From Gluconacetobacter diazotrophicus PA1 5 (GTDB lineage Bacteria; Pseudomonadota; Alphaproteobacteria; Acetobacterales; Acetobacteraceae), in the NCBI RefSeq assembly GCF_000067045.1, contig NC_010125.1:460001-524000 (forward strand): a DNA stretch of 64,000 bases, given 5' to 3'. The translations under genes and the position numbers were made by a program. Below, in pieces: positions 25,566-34,173 of the stretch. Position 1 is the first letter of the stretch, and the number at the start of each line of letters is the position of its first letter. The notes under the pieces were generated by a model, which saw nothing but the letters and a program-made list of their open reading frames with translations, was not told the origin of the DNA and made no database searches.

Positions 25566-27880
25566 ACAGTGACACGACTTCCCGTCGCGGCATGACCTCC
25601 CGCCGTGCGCAGACCGCCTGGACCGGCATCGCCTTGTGTTTTTCGATCGCGGGATGCAGCCCCGACAAGCCGCCGCATGTCTCGCCGCTGGGCGGTCCCC
25701 TGCCGCTGGGCGGCACGGCGCCCGACCTGATGGGTGGCCGGATCGAGGGCACGGACCAGGTCGGGCCGGCGCAATACAGCTACGGCCGCGGCGCGCTGCC
25801 GCTGATCCGGGGCCAGGGCCGCCCGTACCAGGGCGGGGGCGACATCGCGCTGAATTTCGCCGATACCGATGTCCGTGACGCCGTCTCGCAGATCATGACG
25901 GACATCCTGCACGTGAATTACGCGATCGACCCGGCGGTGCACGGGCGCGTGACGCTGCATACGTCCCAGCCCCTGACCGCCGGGCAGCTTCTGCCCGCCC
26001 TGCAGATCATCCTGGCCCAGGTGCACGCCGTCCTGATCCAGGCCGACGGGCTGTACCGCATCGTGCCGGCCCAGGCCGATTCGGCAAATCCCCAGTCCAG
26101 CGCGGCAGGGATCGCGGAAAACGCGTCGCTGGGCGGCAGCGTCATGGTGCCGCTGCGCTACGCCGATGCCGCAAACCTGGCCAAGGCACTGCAACCGTTC
26201 CTGCAGGGCGGCGCCCGCGTCACTCCGGTGGACAGCGCGAACGCCGTGATCGTCAGCGGCGAGCCGTCCGCGCGCAATACGCTGGTCGATGTCATCCATG
26301 CCTTCGACGTGGACTGGCTCAGCAGCCAGTCCTATGCCCTCCTGCCGGTGGAATCGGGAAATGCCAGGGATATGGCAACGGCGTTGCAAAGTGCCCTGCA
26401 TGGCGGCAACCTGGTGCAGGTCCTGCCGCTGGCGCGGGTCAATGCCGTGCTGGTCGTCGCGCGCAGCGCGCGGCAGATCGACGATGCACGGCGCCTCTTT
26501 GCGCTGATCGAACGCAATCGGCGCGCGACCATGCGGTCGTGGCATGTGTTCTACGTGCAGAATTCCAGCGTGAACGACGTGACCTATACATTGCAGCAGG
26601 CCTTCACGCCGGGCGACGTGACGGCCACGCCGCCCGAAACCACGTCCGGCACGGCCTCGCAACTGGGCCAGTCCGGCTTCACCGGCACCATGGCCAACGC
26701 CATGGGCGGCGGCGGGCTGGGCGGCAGCGCGGGCACGGGGAACACCACGGGCCTGATGGGCGGCAGCCAGCAGGGCGGGGTCCAGGCCACCGCCGGCCAG
26801 GCACCGACCGGCCAGGCGGGCGGGGGGCCGGCGGCATTCGCCAATCCCCTGCTGGGCGGCCTGGACAACACTGCCAGCGCCGAAGGCCGCCCGCAGGCGA
26901 TGCGGATCATTTCCAATTCCCAGCATAACGCGATCCTGGTCTACGGGACGGACCAGGAAAGCGACACGGTCGAACAGATGCTGCGCCGGATCGACGTCAT
27001 GCCGCTGCAGGTCCGCATCGATGCCGTCATCGCCGAGGTGCAGCTGAACGACGCGCTGCAGTACGGCACGCAGTTCTTCTTCAAATCCGGCGGCATCAAC
27101 GGCGTGCTCAGCACCAACAGCCAGACGATCACCACCGGCACCCTGGCCACCGCCGCCTTCAGCCATACGCTGCCCGGCTTCATCATCGGGGGCGCCAGCG
27201 GCGGCGGCGCGCCCTTCGCCATCGACGCGCTGCAGAACGTCACCACCGTCCACGTCCTGTCCTCGCCGCAACTGATGGTCCAGGACAACCGGGCGGCCCG
27301 GCTGCAGGTCGGGCAACTGGTGCCGGTCCAGATCGGCTCGCAATCCAGCACCATCGGCACGTCGATCTACAACCAGTTCACCTATCAGCCGACCGGCGTG
27401 ATCATGCAGGTGACGCCCCATGTCAGCGAGGGCGGGCTGGTCACGCTGGACGTGTCGCAGGAGGTCAGTTCCGTCAGCCCGACCGCCGCCAGCACGGCCA
27501 ACGCGGCGTCCAATCCCACCTTCAACGACCGTTCGGTCAGTTCCCGCGTCGTGGTCCAGGACGGGCAGACGGTGGGGCTGGCCGGCCTGATCACCGACAG
27601 TTCCAGCCGCATCAACAGCGGCATCCCGTGGCTGAAGAACATCCCGGTCCTGGGCGTCCTGGCAGGGAACCAGAACAACAACCGCCAGCGGACGGAATTG
27701 CTGATCCTGATGACGCCGCACGTCATCCATGACCAGCGCGACGCGGTCGACCTGATGGAGGATCTGCGCGACACCCATCCCAACGCGGCGAACGTCCCCG
27801 ACGAATTGCGGGTCATGCGCATGACCGGCAGCGCCGACCCCCAGCAGCGCCTGCGCGAAAAGGTCGGGCTGGGACCGTGA
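25562..27880 (+). CDS. lsdD: T2SS outer-membrane secretin LsdD (GspD), probable lipoprotein
   Basis: 772 residues forming the outer-membrane channel. The N-terminus ends in a lipobox (FSIAGC), so the secretin is likely acylated. N0 domain at about 95-165 (LNFADTDVRDAVSQIM), repeated N domains follow, a Gly/Gln-rich low-complexity insert at about 365-440 lies within the N3 region, and the secretin domain with VPVQIG, VSSRVVVQDGQTVGLAGLI and IPVLGVLAG lies at the C-terminus. ATG overlaps the lsdN stop. Confidence 0.95.
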   Translation: MNSDTTSRRGMTSRRAQTAWTGIALCFSIAGCSPDKPPHVSPLGGPLPLGGTAPDLMGGRIEGTDQVGPAQYSYGRGALPLIRGQGRPYQGGGDIALNFADTDVRDAVSQIMTDILHVNYAIDPAVHGRVTLHTSQPLTAGQLLPALQIILAQVHAVLIQADGLYRIVPAQADSANPQSSAAGIAENASLGGSVMVPLRYADAANLAKALQPFLQGGARVTPVDSANAVIVSGEPSARNTLVDVIHAFDVDWLSSQSYALLPVESGNARDMATALQSALHGGNLVQVLPLARVNAVLVVARSARQIDDARRLFALIERNRRATMRSWHVFYVQNSSVNDVTYTLQQAFTPGDVTATPPETTSGTASQLGQSGFTGTMANAMGGGGLGGSAGTGNTTGLMGGSQQGGVQATAGQAPTGQAGGGPAAFANPLLGGLDNTASAEGRPQAMRIISNSQHNAILVYGTDQESDTVEQMLRRIDVMPLQVRIDAVIAEVQLNDALQYGTQFFFKSGGINGVLSTNSQTITTGTLATAAFSHTLPGFIIGGASGGGAPFAIDALQNVTTVHVLSSPQLMVQDNRAARLQVGQLVPVQIGSQSSTIGTSIYNQFTYQPTGVIMQVTPHVSEGGLVTLDVSQEVSSVSPTAASTANAASNPTFNDRSVSSRVVVQDGQTVGLAGLITDSSSRINSGIPWLKNIPVLGVLAGNQNNNRQRTELLILMTPHVIHDQRDAVDLMEDLRDTHPNAANVPDELRVMRMTGSADPQQRLREKVGLGP

Positions 27881-28686
27881 CCCGCGAAGGTCGTCGGGAT
27901 CGGGGCTTCGCCCTGCTGATCGTGCTGTGGACGCTGGTCCTGCTGTCGTTCCTGGCCTCCGTCATCGTCACCTCGGCCGGCCAGCAGCTTCGTACCGTCG
28001 CCGCCCTGCGGCGCGCGACCCAGATACAGGCGATGGCGGATGGCGCGGTGTGGGAAGGCGCGTTCCACGCCCTGGACCGGTCCGCCGGGCACTGGGCCGC
28101 CGACGGGCGCGACCATGTGCGGCGCGGGGGGGGCATGGCGGTGCGCATCCGCCTGACCAGCGAAGCCGGGCTGGTCAATCCCAATTCCCCGTCCCGTCCG
28201 CTGCTGGCCGCGCTGTTGCAGGCCTGCGGCGCGCAGAAACAGCAGGCCGGGACGATCGCCGCCAACATCGCGGACTGGCGCGGCAGCGCCGCCCAGGGCG
28301 TGACCCCCCGCACCCGGGCGCTCTATCTCGCGGCCGGGCTGCCTTACACACCCCCGGGCGATCCGTTCCGCAGCGTCGCGGAAGTGGGGCTGGTGCTGGG
28401 CATGACGCCGGCATTGTGGCTGGCGGTCCAGCCGCATCTGTCGGTGACGCAGCCCAACGACCCGGACATCGCGATGGCCGATCCCGTGGTGCGCCAGGCC
28501 CTCCGCCAGGCCGGGTCGGTCGTCCCGAACGCCCTCGAGGGAAGCCGGTCCGTGACCGTCATCGTCGACGTGGCGGTCGACGATGGCGAAGGGACCCACG
28601 CCTCACGCCACGCCGTTATCCTGCTGGCGCCGGACGTGCAGGGCGGCGTGGACGACATGACGCGGATTCTCATGATTCACGCGTGA
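27877..28686 (+). CDS. gspK: Minor pseudopilin GspK
   Basis: 269 residues. Prepilin site RDRG|FALLIVLWTLVLLSFLASV; Leu or Ile in place of the +5 Glu is normal for GspK, which caps the pseudopilus tip with I and J. The larger body (LTSEAGLVNPNSPSRPLLAALL, then IADWRG) contains the GspK-type helical insert and an NINTA-like region. The GTG start overlaps the secretin stop, so the gene belongs to the lsd operon although it is placed after D and not after J. Confidence 0.88.
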   Translation: MTREGRRDRGFALLIVLWTLVLLSFLASVIVTSAGQQLRTVAALRRATQIQAMADGAVWEGAFHALDRSAGHWAADGRDHVRRGGGMAVRIRLTSEAGLVNPNSPSRPLLAALLQACGAQKQQAGTIAANIADWRGSAAQGVTPRTRALYLAAGLPYTPPGDPFRSVAEVGLVLGMTPALWLAVQPHLSVTQPNDPDIAMADPVVRQALRQAGSVVPNALEGSRSVTVIVDVAVDDGEGTHASRHAVILLAPDVQGGVDDMTRILMIHA

Positions 28687-28693
28687 AGACTGG

Positions 28694-28720
28694 CCGGCCG
28701 CGCCACGGGACCGTGGCCGG
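28694..28720 (+). terminator. Hairpin at end of the T2SS operon
   Basis: CCGGCC and CCACGG pair with CCGTGG and CCGG across a small bulge, eight bases after the gspK stop. No T-run follows, so termination may be weak or Rho-assisted. The convergent aldolase gene ends 16 bp downstream. Confidence 0.5.
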
Positions 28721-28735
28721 ACCCGGCCCTTGCCT

Positions 28736-29632
28736 TCAGTGCTTGATGGTGGACGCGCGATAGATCTTGTCGATCGCCGTCGCCAGCGTCGCATCGAACT
28801 CGGCATCGGTCATCGAAACCTTCAGGTCCCCCAGCAGCGCGCGCGAGAAGCTGGCGATCATGCCATGGTTGGCGGACAGCCGTTCGCATGCCTCGTCCAG
28901 CGGATAGCCGCCGGACAGCGCCACGACGCGCTGCACCCGCTTGTGCTTCATCAGGTCCAGATAGAAATCCGGTTTTTCCGGGATCGTCAGCTTCAGCATG
29001 ACCTGATAATCGCCGGGCAGCGCATCCAGCCCCTTGGCCAGTTCATCCCGCAGGATCGCTTCCGCCTTGGCCTTGTCGGGGCTCTTGATCAGGACTTCCG
29101 GCTCCAGGATCGGCACCAGGCCGTGGGCCGCGACCTGGCGGGCGATGTCGAACTGCTGCGATGCGATGGCGGCGATGGCTTCGGGATTCGCCAGGTTGAC
29201 GACCGACCGCTCCTTGGTGCCGTACACGCCCAGCTTCACGGCGCGGGCCAGCAGGTCGTCCAGGCCCGGAATGGGCTTCATCAGGCTGACGCCGTTCGCC
29301 TCGGGCTCCAGCCCCTTGTCGATCTTCAGGAAGGGCACGACGCCCCGGTCCTGCCACAGATAGCTGGGGACGGGCTTGCCCTCCACCAGGCCGTCCATCG
29401 TGCGCTCGAACAGGATGGCGGCAATGATCTTGTCCCCAGTAAAGGACGGGGCCGTGATGATGCGCACGCGCATCTCGTGCATCAGCGTGAACATCTCCTC
29501 GTCGCCGCTATAGGCGCTGTCGGGGATGCCGTAATGGCGCAGCGCGCCGGGGGTCGATCCGCCGCTCTGGTCCAATGCAGCGAGAAATCCAGGCTTTTCA
29601 GAAAGTTGCGCCCTCATGCGATCAATTGACAT
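28736..29632 (-). CDS. Fructose-bisphosphate aldolase, class I
   Basis: Cleaves fructose 1,6-bisphosphate to triose phosphates through a Schiff-base lysine. 298 residues, the size of the bacterial class I enzymes of the staphylococcal Fda type. LAALDQSGGSTPGAL near the N-terminus, ILFERTMDG, and VPILEPEVLI are family blocks; the Schiff-base lysine is likely in VMLKLTIPEK. The ATG at 29632 has GGAGGA ten bases upstream, which decides against the longer ORF from 29665. Fructose released by levan turnover could feed into it. Confidence 0.92.
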   Translation of the reverse strand: MSIDRMRAQLSEKPGFLAALDQSGGSTPGALRHYGIPDSAYSGDEEMFTLMHEMRVRIITAPSFTGDKIIAAILFERTMDGLVEGKPVPSYLWQDRGVVPFLKIDKGLEPEANGVSLMKPIPGLDDLLARAVKLGVYGTKERSVVNLANPEAIAAIASQQFDIARQVAAHGLVPILEPEVLIKSPDKAKAEAILRDELAKGLDALPGDYQVMLKLTIPEKPDFYLDLMKHKRVQRVVALSGGYPLDEACERLSANHGMIASFSRALLGDLKVSMTDAEFDATLATAIDKIYRASTIKH

Positions 29633-29688
29633 GATTTTTTGTCCTCCCCAGAGTGCGAGCGGCATGATCGGGCGTCAGGTCCAGAACT

Positions 29689-29800
29689 TCAATCCTGAAA
29701 CTGTTTCCAGGCGACCATCCGGTCCCGGAGAGTGATGACTTTGCCGTCAGCGGTAAAGGTCCCGTTGCCCTTGTGGTGCGGGACCGGGGTCCAGGCGTCA
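29689..29800 (-). pseudogene. Possible remnant: C-terminal tail of an NTF2/SnoaL-like protein
   Basis: About 37 codons (VPHHKGNGTFTADGKVITLRD, ending KQFQD and a stop) read like the last strand and helix of an NTF2-like or limonene-epoxide-hydrolase-like domain. Upstream the frame overlaps the end of the DUF488 gene and has no start, so at most a relic. Weak evidence. Confidence 0.25.
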
Positions 29801-30178
29801 CCGGCTGGCCGGCGCGTCCTCGTCCAGGCGGCGAAGATAATCCGCCAGGACGACGGCTTCGTTATGATCCGGGTCGTGGGCGGCGTACACCAATGTCACC
29901 GGGCCCTGCCGGCCCAGCCGCTCCACCTGTTCGACCGCGGCCGGATTGGCCTTCAGTTCCGCGCGATAACGCCGCTGGAACTCCGTCCAGCGTTCCGGGT
30001 CATGGCCGAACCATAGGCGCAGTTCCGTCGATGGCGCGATGTCCTTCAGCCACAGCGTCAGGGCCGCCCGCGCCTTGCTCATCCCGCGCGGCCACAGCCG
30101 GTCCACCAGGACGCGCGCGCCTTCCGCTGGCTCCGGCGGATCATAGATCCGCCGGACACGTATGGCTGGGCGTGTCAC
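29798..30178 (-). CDS. DUF488 family protein (YeaO-like)
   Basis: 126-residue cytoplasmic protein of unknown function with the family blocks VRRIYDPPEPAEGARVLVDR, WPRG, LWFGHDPERW and VTLVYAAHDPDHNEA. It overlaps the flavohaemoglobin stop by four bases and so is probably cotranscribed with it from the NsrR-type operators. Confidence 0.88.
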   Translation of the reverse strand: MTRPAIRVRRIYDPPEPAEGARVLVDRLWPRGMSKARAALTLWLKDIAPSTELRLWFGHDPERWTEFQRRYRAELKANPAAVEQVERLGRQGPVTLVYAAHDPDHNEAVVLADYLRRLDEDAPASR

Positions 30179-31383
30179 ATCACCAATGCCCCGTCATGCG
30201 CCGAACCGAAGAATTCATGGCGCACCCGTCCGGCCGGCACGCCGGCCGCCTTCAGGGTGGAAACGGCATCGCGCATGAAACCGTCGGGGCCGCAGACGTA
30301 ATAGGTGGCATCCGCCGCCAGGTTCGCACGCAGCCAGTCCATCGTCATACGCCCGGTATGGTGCGCGGTTCCGGCGTCCTCCCCGTCCGCCGGCGCCCGG
30401 CGGCTGTAGAACACGTCGCCGCGAATCCGCCCCTCCGCCGCCAGCCGCCGGACGTGCCGTCCGAATGCCTCGGTGTCCGGTGTGCGCGTGGCATGGATAT
30501 AATGGATGGACGGGGCGTCCGCCCGGGCTGCCAGCGCGTCCAGCATCGAGATCATGGGCGTCAGCCCCACCCCGGCGCTCAGCAGCACGATGGCGGGCGG
30601 CAGGGGATCGGCCAGCGTGAAATCGCCGGCGGGGGCGGACACCTGCAGGACCGTGCCCTCGCGCACGTCGTCATGCAGCCAGCCGGACACCGCGCCGCCC
30701 GGAATCCGCCGGACGCTGATCCGGTAGGACCCGTCATCCGGTTTCGACGAAATGCTATAGTTGCGCCGTTGCGACCCCAGGCCCGGCACGTCCAGCCGGA
30801 AGCTGAGATATTGTCCGGGGCGGTGGCGCATCACCGGCGCCCCATCGACCGGCACCAGTTCGAACGACGTCACGGTCTCGCTCTCGCGCGTGCGTCGGCG
30901 CACGGTGAAGGGGCGCCACCCCGTCCAGCCGCCCGGCGCCGCCGCATGGGCGTCATAGATCTGCGCCTCGCGCCCGATCAGGATGTCGGCCAGGAACCAG
31001 TAGGCCTTGCCCCATGCGTCCAGGATCTCGGGCGTGGCGGCGTCGCCCAGCACGTGCGCGATCGCACCCAGCAGGGCCTCGGCCACGAACGGGTAATGCT
31101 CCGCCCGGATATTCAGTCCGACATGCTTTTCGGCAATCCGTTCGACCATGCCGCCCAGCGCGCCCGGATTGTCGATGTTGCGCGCATAGGCCAGCACCGC
31201 CAGGGCCAGCGCCGTGGGCTGCTCGCCATCCTTCTGGTGCGACAGGTTGAACAGGTCGCGGATCTCGGGGTTGGCCAGCAGGCGCCGGTACATTTCGGTC
31301 GTGATCGCCAGTCCATGCGCTTCCAGCGCCGGCACGCAGGCGGAAACGATGGCGCGGGTCTTGTCGTCCAGGGGGGAAGCCAT
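30175..31383 (-). CDS. hmp: Nitric oxide dioxygenase (flavohaemoglobin)
   Basis: Converts NO and O2 to nitrate using NADPH, FAD and haem. 402 residues: globin domain 1-140 with proximal His in AEHYPFVAEALLGAI, then an FAD domain (RNYSISS near 205) and an NAD domain (LLSAGVGLTPMISML near 270, CGPDGFM near 375). Two ATGs are adjacent; 31383 has the better spacing to GGAG. It is divergent from the NsrR-like regulator gene with two operator-like sites between them. Confidence 0.95.
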   Translation of the reverse strand: MASPLDDKTRAIVSACVPALEAHGLAITTEMYRRLLANPEIRDLFNLSHQKDGEQPTALALAVLAYARNIDNPGALGGMVERIAEKHVGLNIRAEHYPFVAEALLGAIAHVLGDAATPEILDAWGKAYWFLADILIGREAQIYDAHAAAPGGWTGWRPFTVRRRTRESETVTSFELVPVDGAPVMRHRPGQYLSFRLDVPGLGSQRRNYSISSKPDDGSYRISVRRIPGGAVSGWLHDDVREGTVLQVSAPAGDFTLADPLPPAIVLLSAGVGLTPMISMLDALAARADAPSIHYIHATRTPDTEAFGRHVRRLAAEGRIRGDVFYSRRAPADGEDAGTAHHTGRMTMDWLRANLAADATYYVCGPDGFMRDAVSTLKAAGVPAGRVRHEFFGSAHDGALVM

Positions 31384-31394
31384 CATGCGCTCCA

Positions 31395-31417
31395 AAGATG
31401 TAAAAACGATGCATCTT
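31395..31417. promoter_or_regulatory. NsrR-type operator 1
   Basis: Half-sites AAGATGTA and TGCATCTT in a 23-bp 11-1-11 arrangement, matching the known NsrR consensus AAGATGYATTT and its inverse. It lies 12 bp from the hmp ATG, so NsrR would block hmp transcription or early elongation. Confidence 0.8.
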
Positions 31418-31432
31418 TTGCGCCGCTGGATA

Positions 31433-31455
31433 AAGATGTCAATTATGGATATCTT
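31433..31455. promoter_or_regulatory. NsrR-type operator 2
   Basis: Second 23-bp site, AAGATGTC and GGATATCTT half-sites, a slightly poorer match than site 1 and 38 bp away. It ends 6 bp before the regulator ATG, suggesting autoregulation of the Rrf2 gene. Confidence 0.7.
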
Positions 31456-31461
31456 TTAGCG

Positions 31462-31902
31462 ATGCGCCTGACCCTGCATACCGACTATGCCCTCAGAACA
31501 TTGATCTATCTGGGCACCCGCACGGACCGCCTGGTATCGATCCACGAGATCGCGCAGGCCTACGGCATTTCGGAAAATCACCTGATGAAGATCATCCACC
31601 GCCTGGGTCGCGGCGGGTTCATCGAAACCGTGCGCGGGCGCGGCGGCGGGCTGCGGCTGGCCCGCGCCGCGGACGCGATCCGCATCGGCGACGTGGTCCG
31701 CTACACCGAAGAGGACATGGCCCTGGTCGGCTGCATGCAGGGCGACGACCCGTCGGCCCCCGATGCACGCCCCTGCGTCCTGGCCGATGCCTGCCGCCTG
31801 AAGGGCGTGCTGGGCGAGGCCCTGGGCGCCTTCACCGCGGTGCTGGACCGCTACACGCTGGCCGACATGATCACGGAGCGCACGCGCGGCGTCCTGTCCT
31901 GA
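31462..31902 (+). CDS. nsrR: Rrf2-family NO sensor, NsrR-like
   Basis: 146-residue winged-helix repressor with an iron-sulphur cluster. The wHTH is IHEIAQAYGISENHLMKIIHRLGRGGFIETVRGRGGG, and the three cluster cysteines are Cys91, Cys105 and Cys111. The first Cys equals that of E. coli NsrR, while the spacing to the next is longer. Divergent from hmp with two matching operators. The 3' end overlaps the convergent glycosyltransferase gene by about 50 bp. Confidence 0.9.
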   Translation: MRLTLHTDYALRTLIYLGTRTDRLVSIHEIAQAYGISENHLMKIIHRLGRGGFIETVRGRGGGLRLARAADAIRIGDVVRYTEEDMALVGCMQGDDPSAPDARPCVLADACRLKGVLGEALGAFTAVLDRYTLADMITERTRGVLS

Positions 31903-33083
31903 CCGACGCTCCATTCCACGTCGCTTCGCGTCGCGGGCGCGTCGACGCCCAGCAGCGCGTACCATCGCGCCAGAACGATTGGCAGAGCGAACACCTCCGC
32001 CCGCTTCCGCGCGCCGACCGAGAGACGTGCGCGCCGAACGGGGTCCGTCATCAGTGCGCGCAATGCTCCGGCCAGTCCGGCGACATCGCCCTGCGGCACG
32101 AGCACCCCGCTTTCACCGTCGATGATGATCTCGGACGGCCCGGTCTCGCAGTTGAAAGCGACAGCGGGGACGCCGGCGGCCGCGGCTTCCAGCAGCACCA
32201 TGGGAAATCCTTCGAACCGCGATGCGCAGCAATAGAGGGCGGCCCTGGCATAATACGTCTCGATCGCCACGGTGGCGGGGGCCAGTTCGATGCGCTCTCC
32301 CAATTCCGCGTCCGCGATCTGGCGTTCGAGGACCCCGCGCAGCGGCCCGTCGCCGACGATGGCCAGCCGCCAGGCCGCCAGCGCGGGATCGCGCGCGAGA
32401 AGCCGCCATGCCTCGATCAGCCGGTCGTATCCCTTTTGCGGCACAAGACGGCCGACCGCGAGGACCACGCGCGATTCGACCGGATAGGCCGTGCGCCACA
32501 CAGGCGGCGCCGCATTGGAAATCGCGGTGAGATGCGCGCGCATCCCCGTCCCGATTCCCATACGCCACATGGTTATGTCGCGTTGGGTCAGCGTCACCAC
32601 GTCATCCGCCCAGCGCCCCGCGACGCGGCGTCCCCAGCGCCGTGGGCGTCGTCCGAGATCGACGCCGAAATTGAAATGCTCCCACACCACGCACCGTACG
32701 CCAGTGCCCGCCAGGGCAGGGATCGCATAGAGCGCATGGGTGGATTCCACGACGATCAGCACGTCGATCGCATGCATGCGGACATAGGCGCGCAACCGGT
32801 GCACGAGACGCGGCCATGCGCCGAGGACCGAGATCTTGCGCGCGCTCAGCGCCGCGCGTCGAATCGAGGGATCAAACGGGAACGGCGCCGGCCCGACGGG
32901 AAAGACTTCCAGTAGATGGATGGCCTCGAAGCCGCCCCGTTCGGCCAGTCCCGTCATGACCTGACAGGCGGCGCGCTCCGTCCCGCCCAGCGCGCCAATA
33001 TGCTCGATCAGGAAGCAGCACCGTAACGCCTTCACCTTGCCTGGACCGTCTGATCGACGGTCCGGGGCTTCGGCGTCAGTCAC
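31851..33083 (-). CDS. Glycosyltransferase family 4
   Basis: 410-residue retaining GT-B enzyme. N-terminal Rossmann domain begins LIEHIGALGGTERA; the donor-binding half carries VGRLVPQKGYDRLIEAW near 225 and the EX7E-type block SRFEGFPMVLLEAAAAGVP near 305. The GTG start overlaps the stop of a 48-residue ORF. Part of the surface-polysaccharide region. Sugar and acceptor unknown. Confidence 0.88.
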   Translation of the reverse strand: MTDAEAPDRRSDGPGKVKALRCCFLIEHIGALGGTERAACQVMTGLAERGGFEAIHLLEVFPVGPAPFPFDPSIRRAALSARKISVLGAWPRLVHRLRAYVRMHAIDVLIVVESTHALYAIPALAGTGVRCVVWEHFNFGVDLGRRPRRWGRRVAGRWADDVVTLTQRDITMWRMGIGTGMRAHLTAISNAAPPVWRTAYPVESRVVLAVGRLVPQKGYDRLIEAWRLLARDPALAAWRLAIVGDGPLRGVLERQIADAELGERIELAPATVAIETYYARAALYCCASRFEGFPMVLLEAAAAGVPAVAFNCETGPSEIIIDGESGVLVPQGDVAGLAGALRALMTDPVRRARLSVGARKRAEVFALPIVLARWYALLGVDAPATRSDVEWSVGQDRTPRVRSVIMSASV

Positions 33084-33226
33084 TCCCCGATCCGGCTCTG
33101 GGCAAGACCGACGGTGCCGGGGCGGCGTCTCCGGGCCGTCCGGAAACCGCCCCCCAATGCGTCGAACGGCTCGTGTAATTCTGCTTTGAGGTCGTCGATG
33201 TGCATCCCCACGGGCTTCTGTGCCAT
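33080..33226 (-). CDS. Small protein of unknown function (48 aa)
   Basis: Begins MAQKPVGMHIDDLKAELHEP and ends with an Arg-rich tail. Supported by an AGGAG nine bases before the ATG and by a GTGA overlap with the glycosyltransferase, which indicates translational coupling. No membrane segment or known motif. It could be a genuine small protein or a leader ORF. Confidence 0.5.
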   Translation of the reverse strand: MAQKPVGMHIDDLKAELHEPFDALGGGFRTARRRRPGTVGLAQSRIGE

Positions 33227-33408
33227 AAGCGGGACTCCTTCAAACGCGCCTGGCGGCAACCGGGCGCTATCGTTGGTCCGACCGCGCATGTCTTTGACGG
33301 AGGGAATGCCATGAGAATGGCACATCCGATATGTTTCGCAATGGTAGAATCGCAGTTATTAGACCCAGTGCGGAAGTTTTCTGGGGATAAGTTCCGTAGA
33401 CCTTTAAA

Positions 33409-34155
33409 ATGAATGGCATTTCTGGGGACGTATCTCCGCCGGACAGGGATTATTCCGTTCCGGAAGAGAGGGGAGGCACGGAAGATCGTTCGGAACGGCT
33501 ACGGCAGGCCATCCGCATGGGGGGCGGCAACCTGAAAGTCGCCGCCGCGTCCGGGGTGCCTCTTGGATCGCTGAACAATTATCTCGCTGGACGCGAGATG
33601 AAGGCGTCCACGGCATTCAGGATCGCACGGGCCTGCGGGGTGTCGCTCGAATGGCTTGTCACGGGTGCCGATAGCGGAACGGGCCCAGTCCCGGATGCGG
33701 CACAGTTCGACGAGTACCTGGTGGTTCCACGCTATGACGATGAACTGGCCGCCGGATCGGGGTCTGTCGCCACGGATCAGGCTCCTGTGGAGGTGATCGG
33801 CGTGGGGCGGTCGCTGCTGCCCCAATCGGTGTGGGCCGCGCGTGACAGGCTCGTGGCACTCACGGTCCGTGGAGACAGCATGGAGCCCACGCTTTCCAAT
33901 GGCGACCTGGTCTTCGTCGATCGCGCGAGGGAACGCCTGGTTTCGGGCGCGATCTACGTCATCCGTGCCGGAGAGCAACTCCTGGTCAAGCGTCTGGAGC
34001 AGAGGATAGACGGTGACCTGGTCGTGACAAGCGACAATAAAAGATATTCGGAACAGGTCGTCAGTGCCGAACAGGCACGTCAGTTGTGGAACGGGGGCAA
34101 CGCTCCGGCCACGATCGTCGGTCGCATCGTCTGGCGCTCGGGTGCGACAGCATGA
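33409..34155 (+). CDS. S24/LexA-type transcriptional repressor (phage CI-like)
   Basis: 248 residues. N-terminal helix-turn-helix (NLKVAAASGVPLGSLNNYLAG at about 40-60), a linker, then an S24 peptidase domain with Ser in VRGDSMEPT and Lys in LLVKRLE, the Ser-Lys dyad of self-cleaving repressors. No phage genes surround it. It sits among glycosyltransferase genes, so may regulate polysaccharide synthesis in response to DNA damage; this is inference. Confidence 0.85.
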   Translation: MNGISGDVSPPDRDYSVPEERGGTEDRSERLRQAIRMGGGNLKVAAASGVPLGSLNNYLAGREMKASTAFRIARACGVSLEWLVTGADSGTGPVPDAAQFDEYLVVPRYDDELAAGSGSVATDQAPVEVIGVGRSLLPQSVWAARDRLVALTVRGDSMEPTLSNGDLVFVDRARERLVSGAIYVIRAGEQLLVKRLEQRIDGDLVVTSDNKRYSEQVVSAEQARQLWNGGNAPATIVGRIVWRSGATA

Positions 34156-34173
34156 CCGGGTCCGGACCTCCGA

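Noticed and set aside
33409-34155. Prophage repressor marking a prophage
   Set aside because: No integrase, structural or lysis genes and no attachment-site repeats are seen around it.
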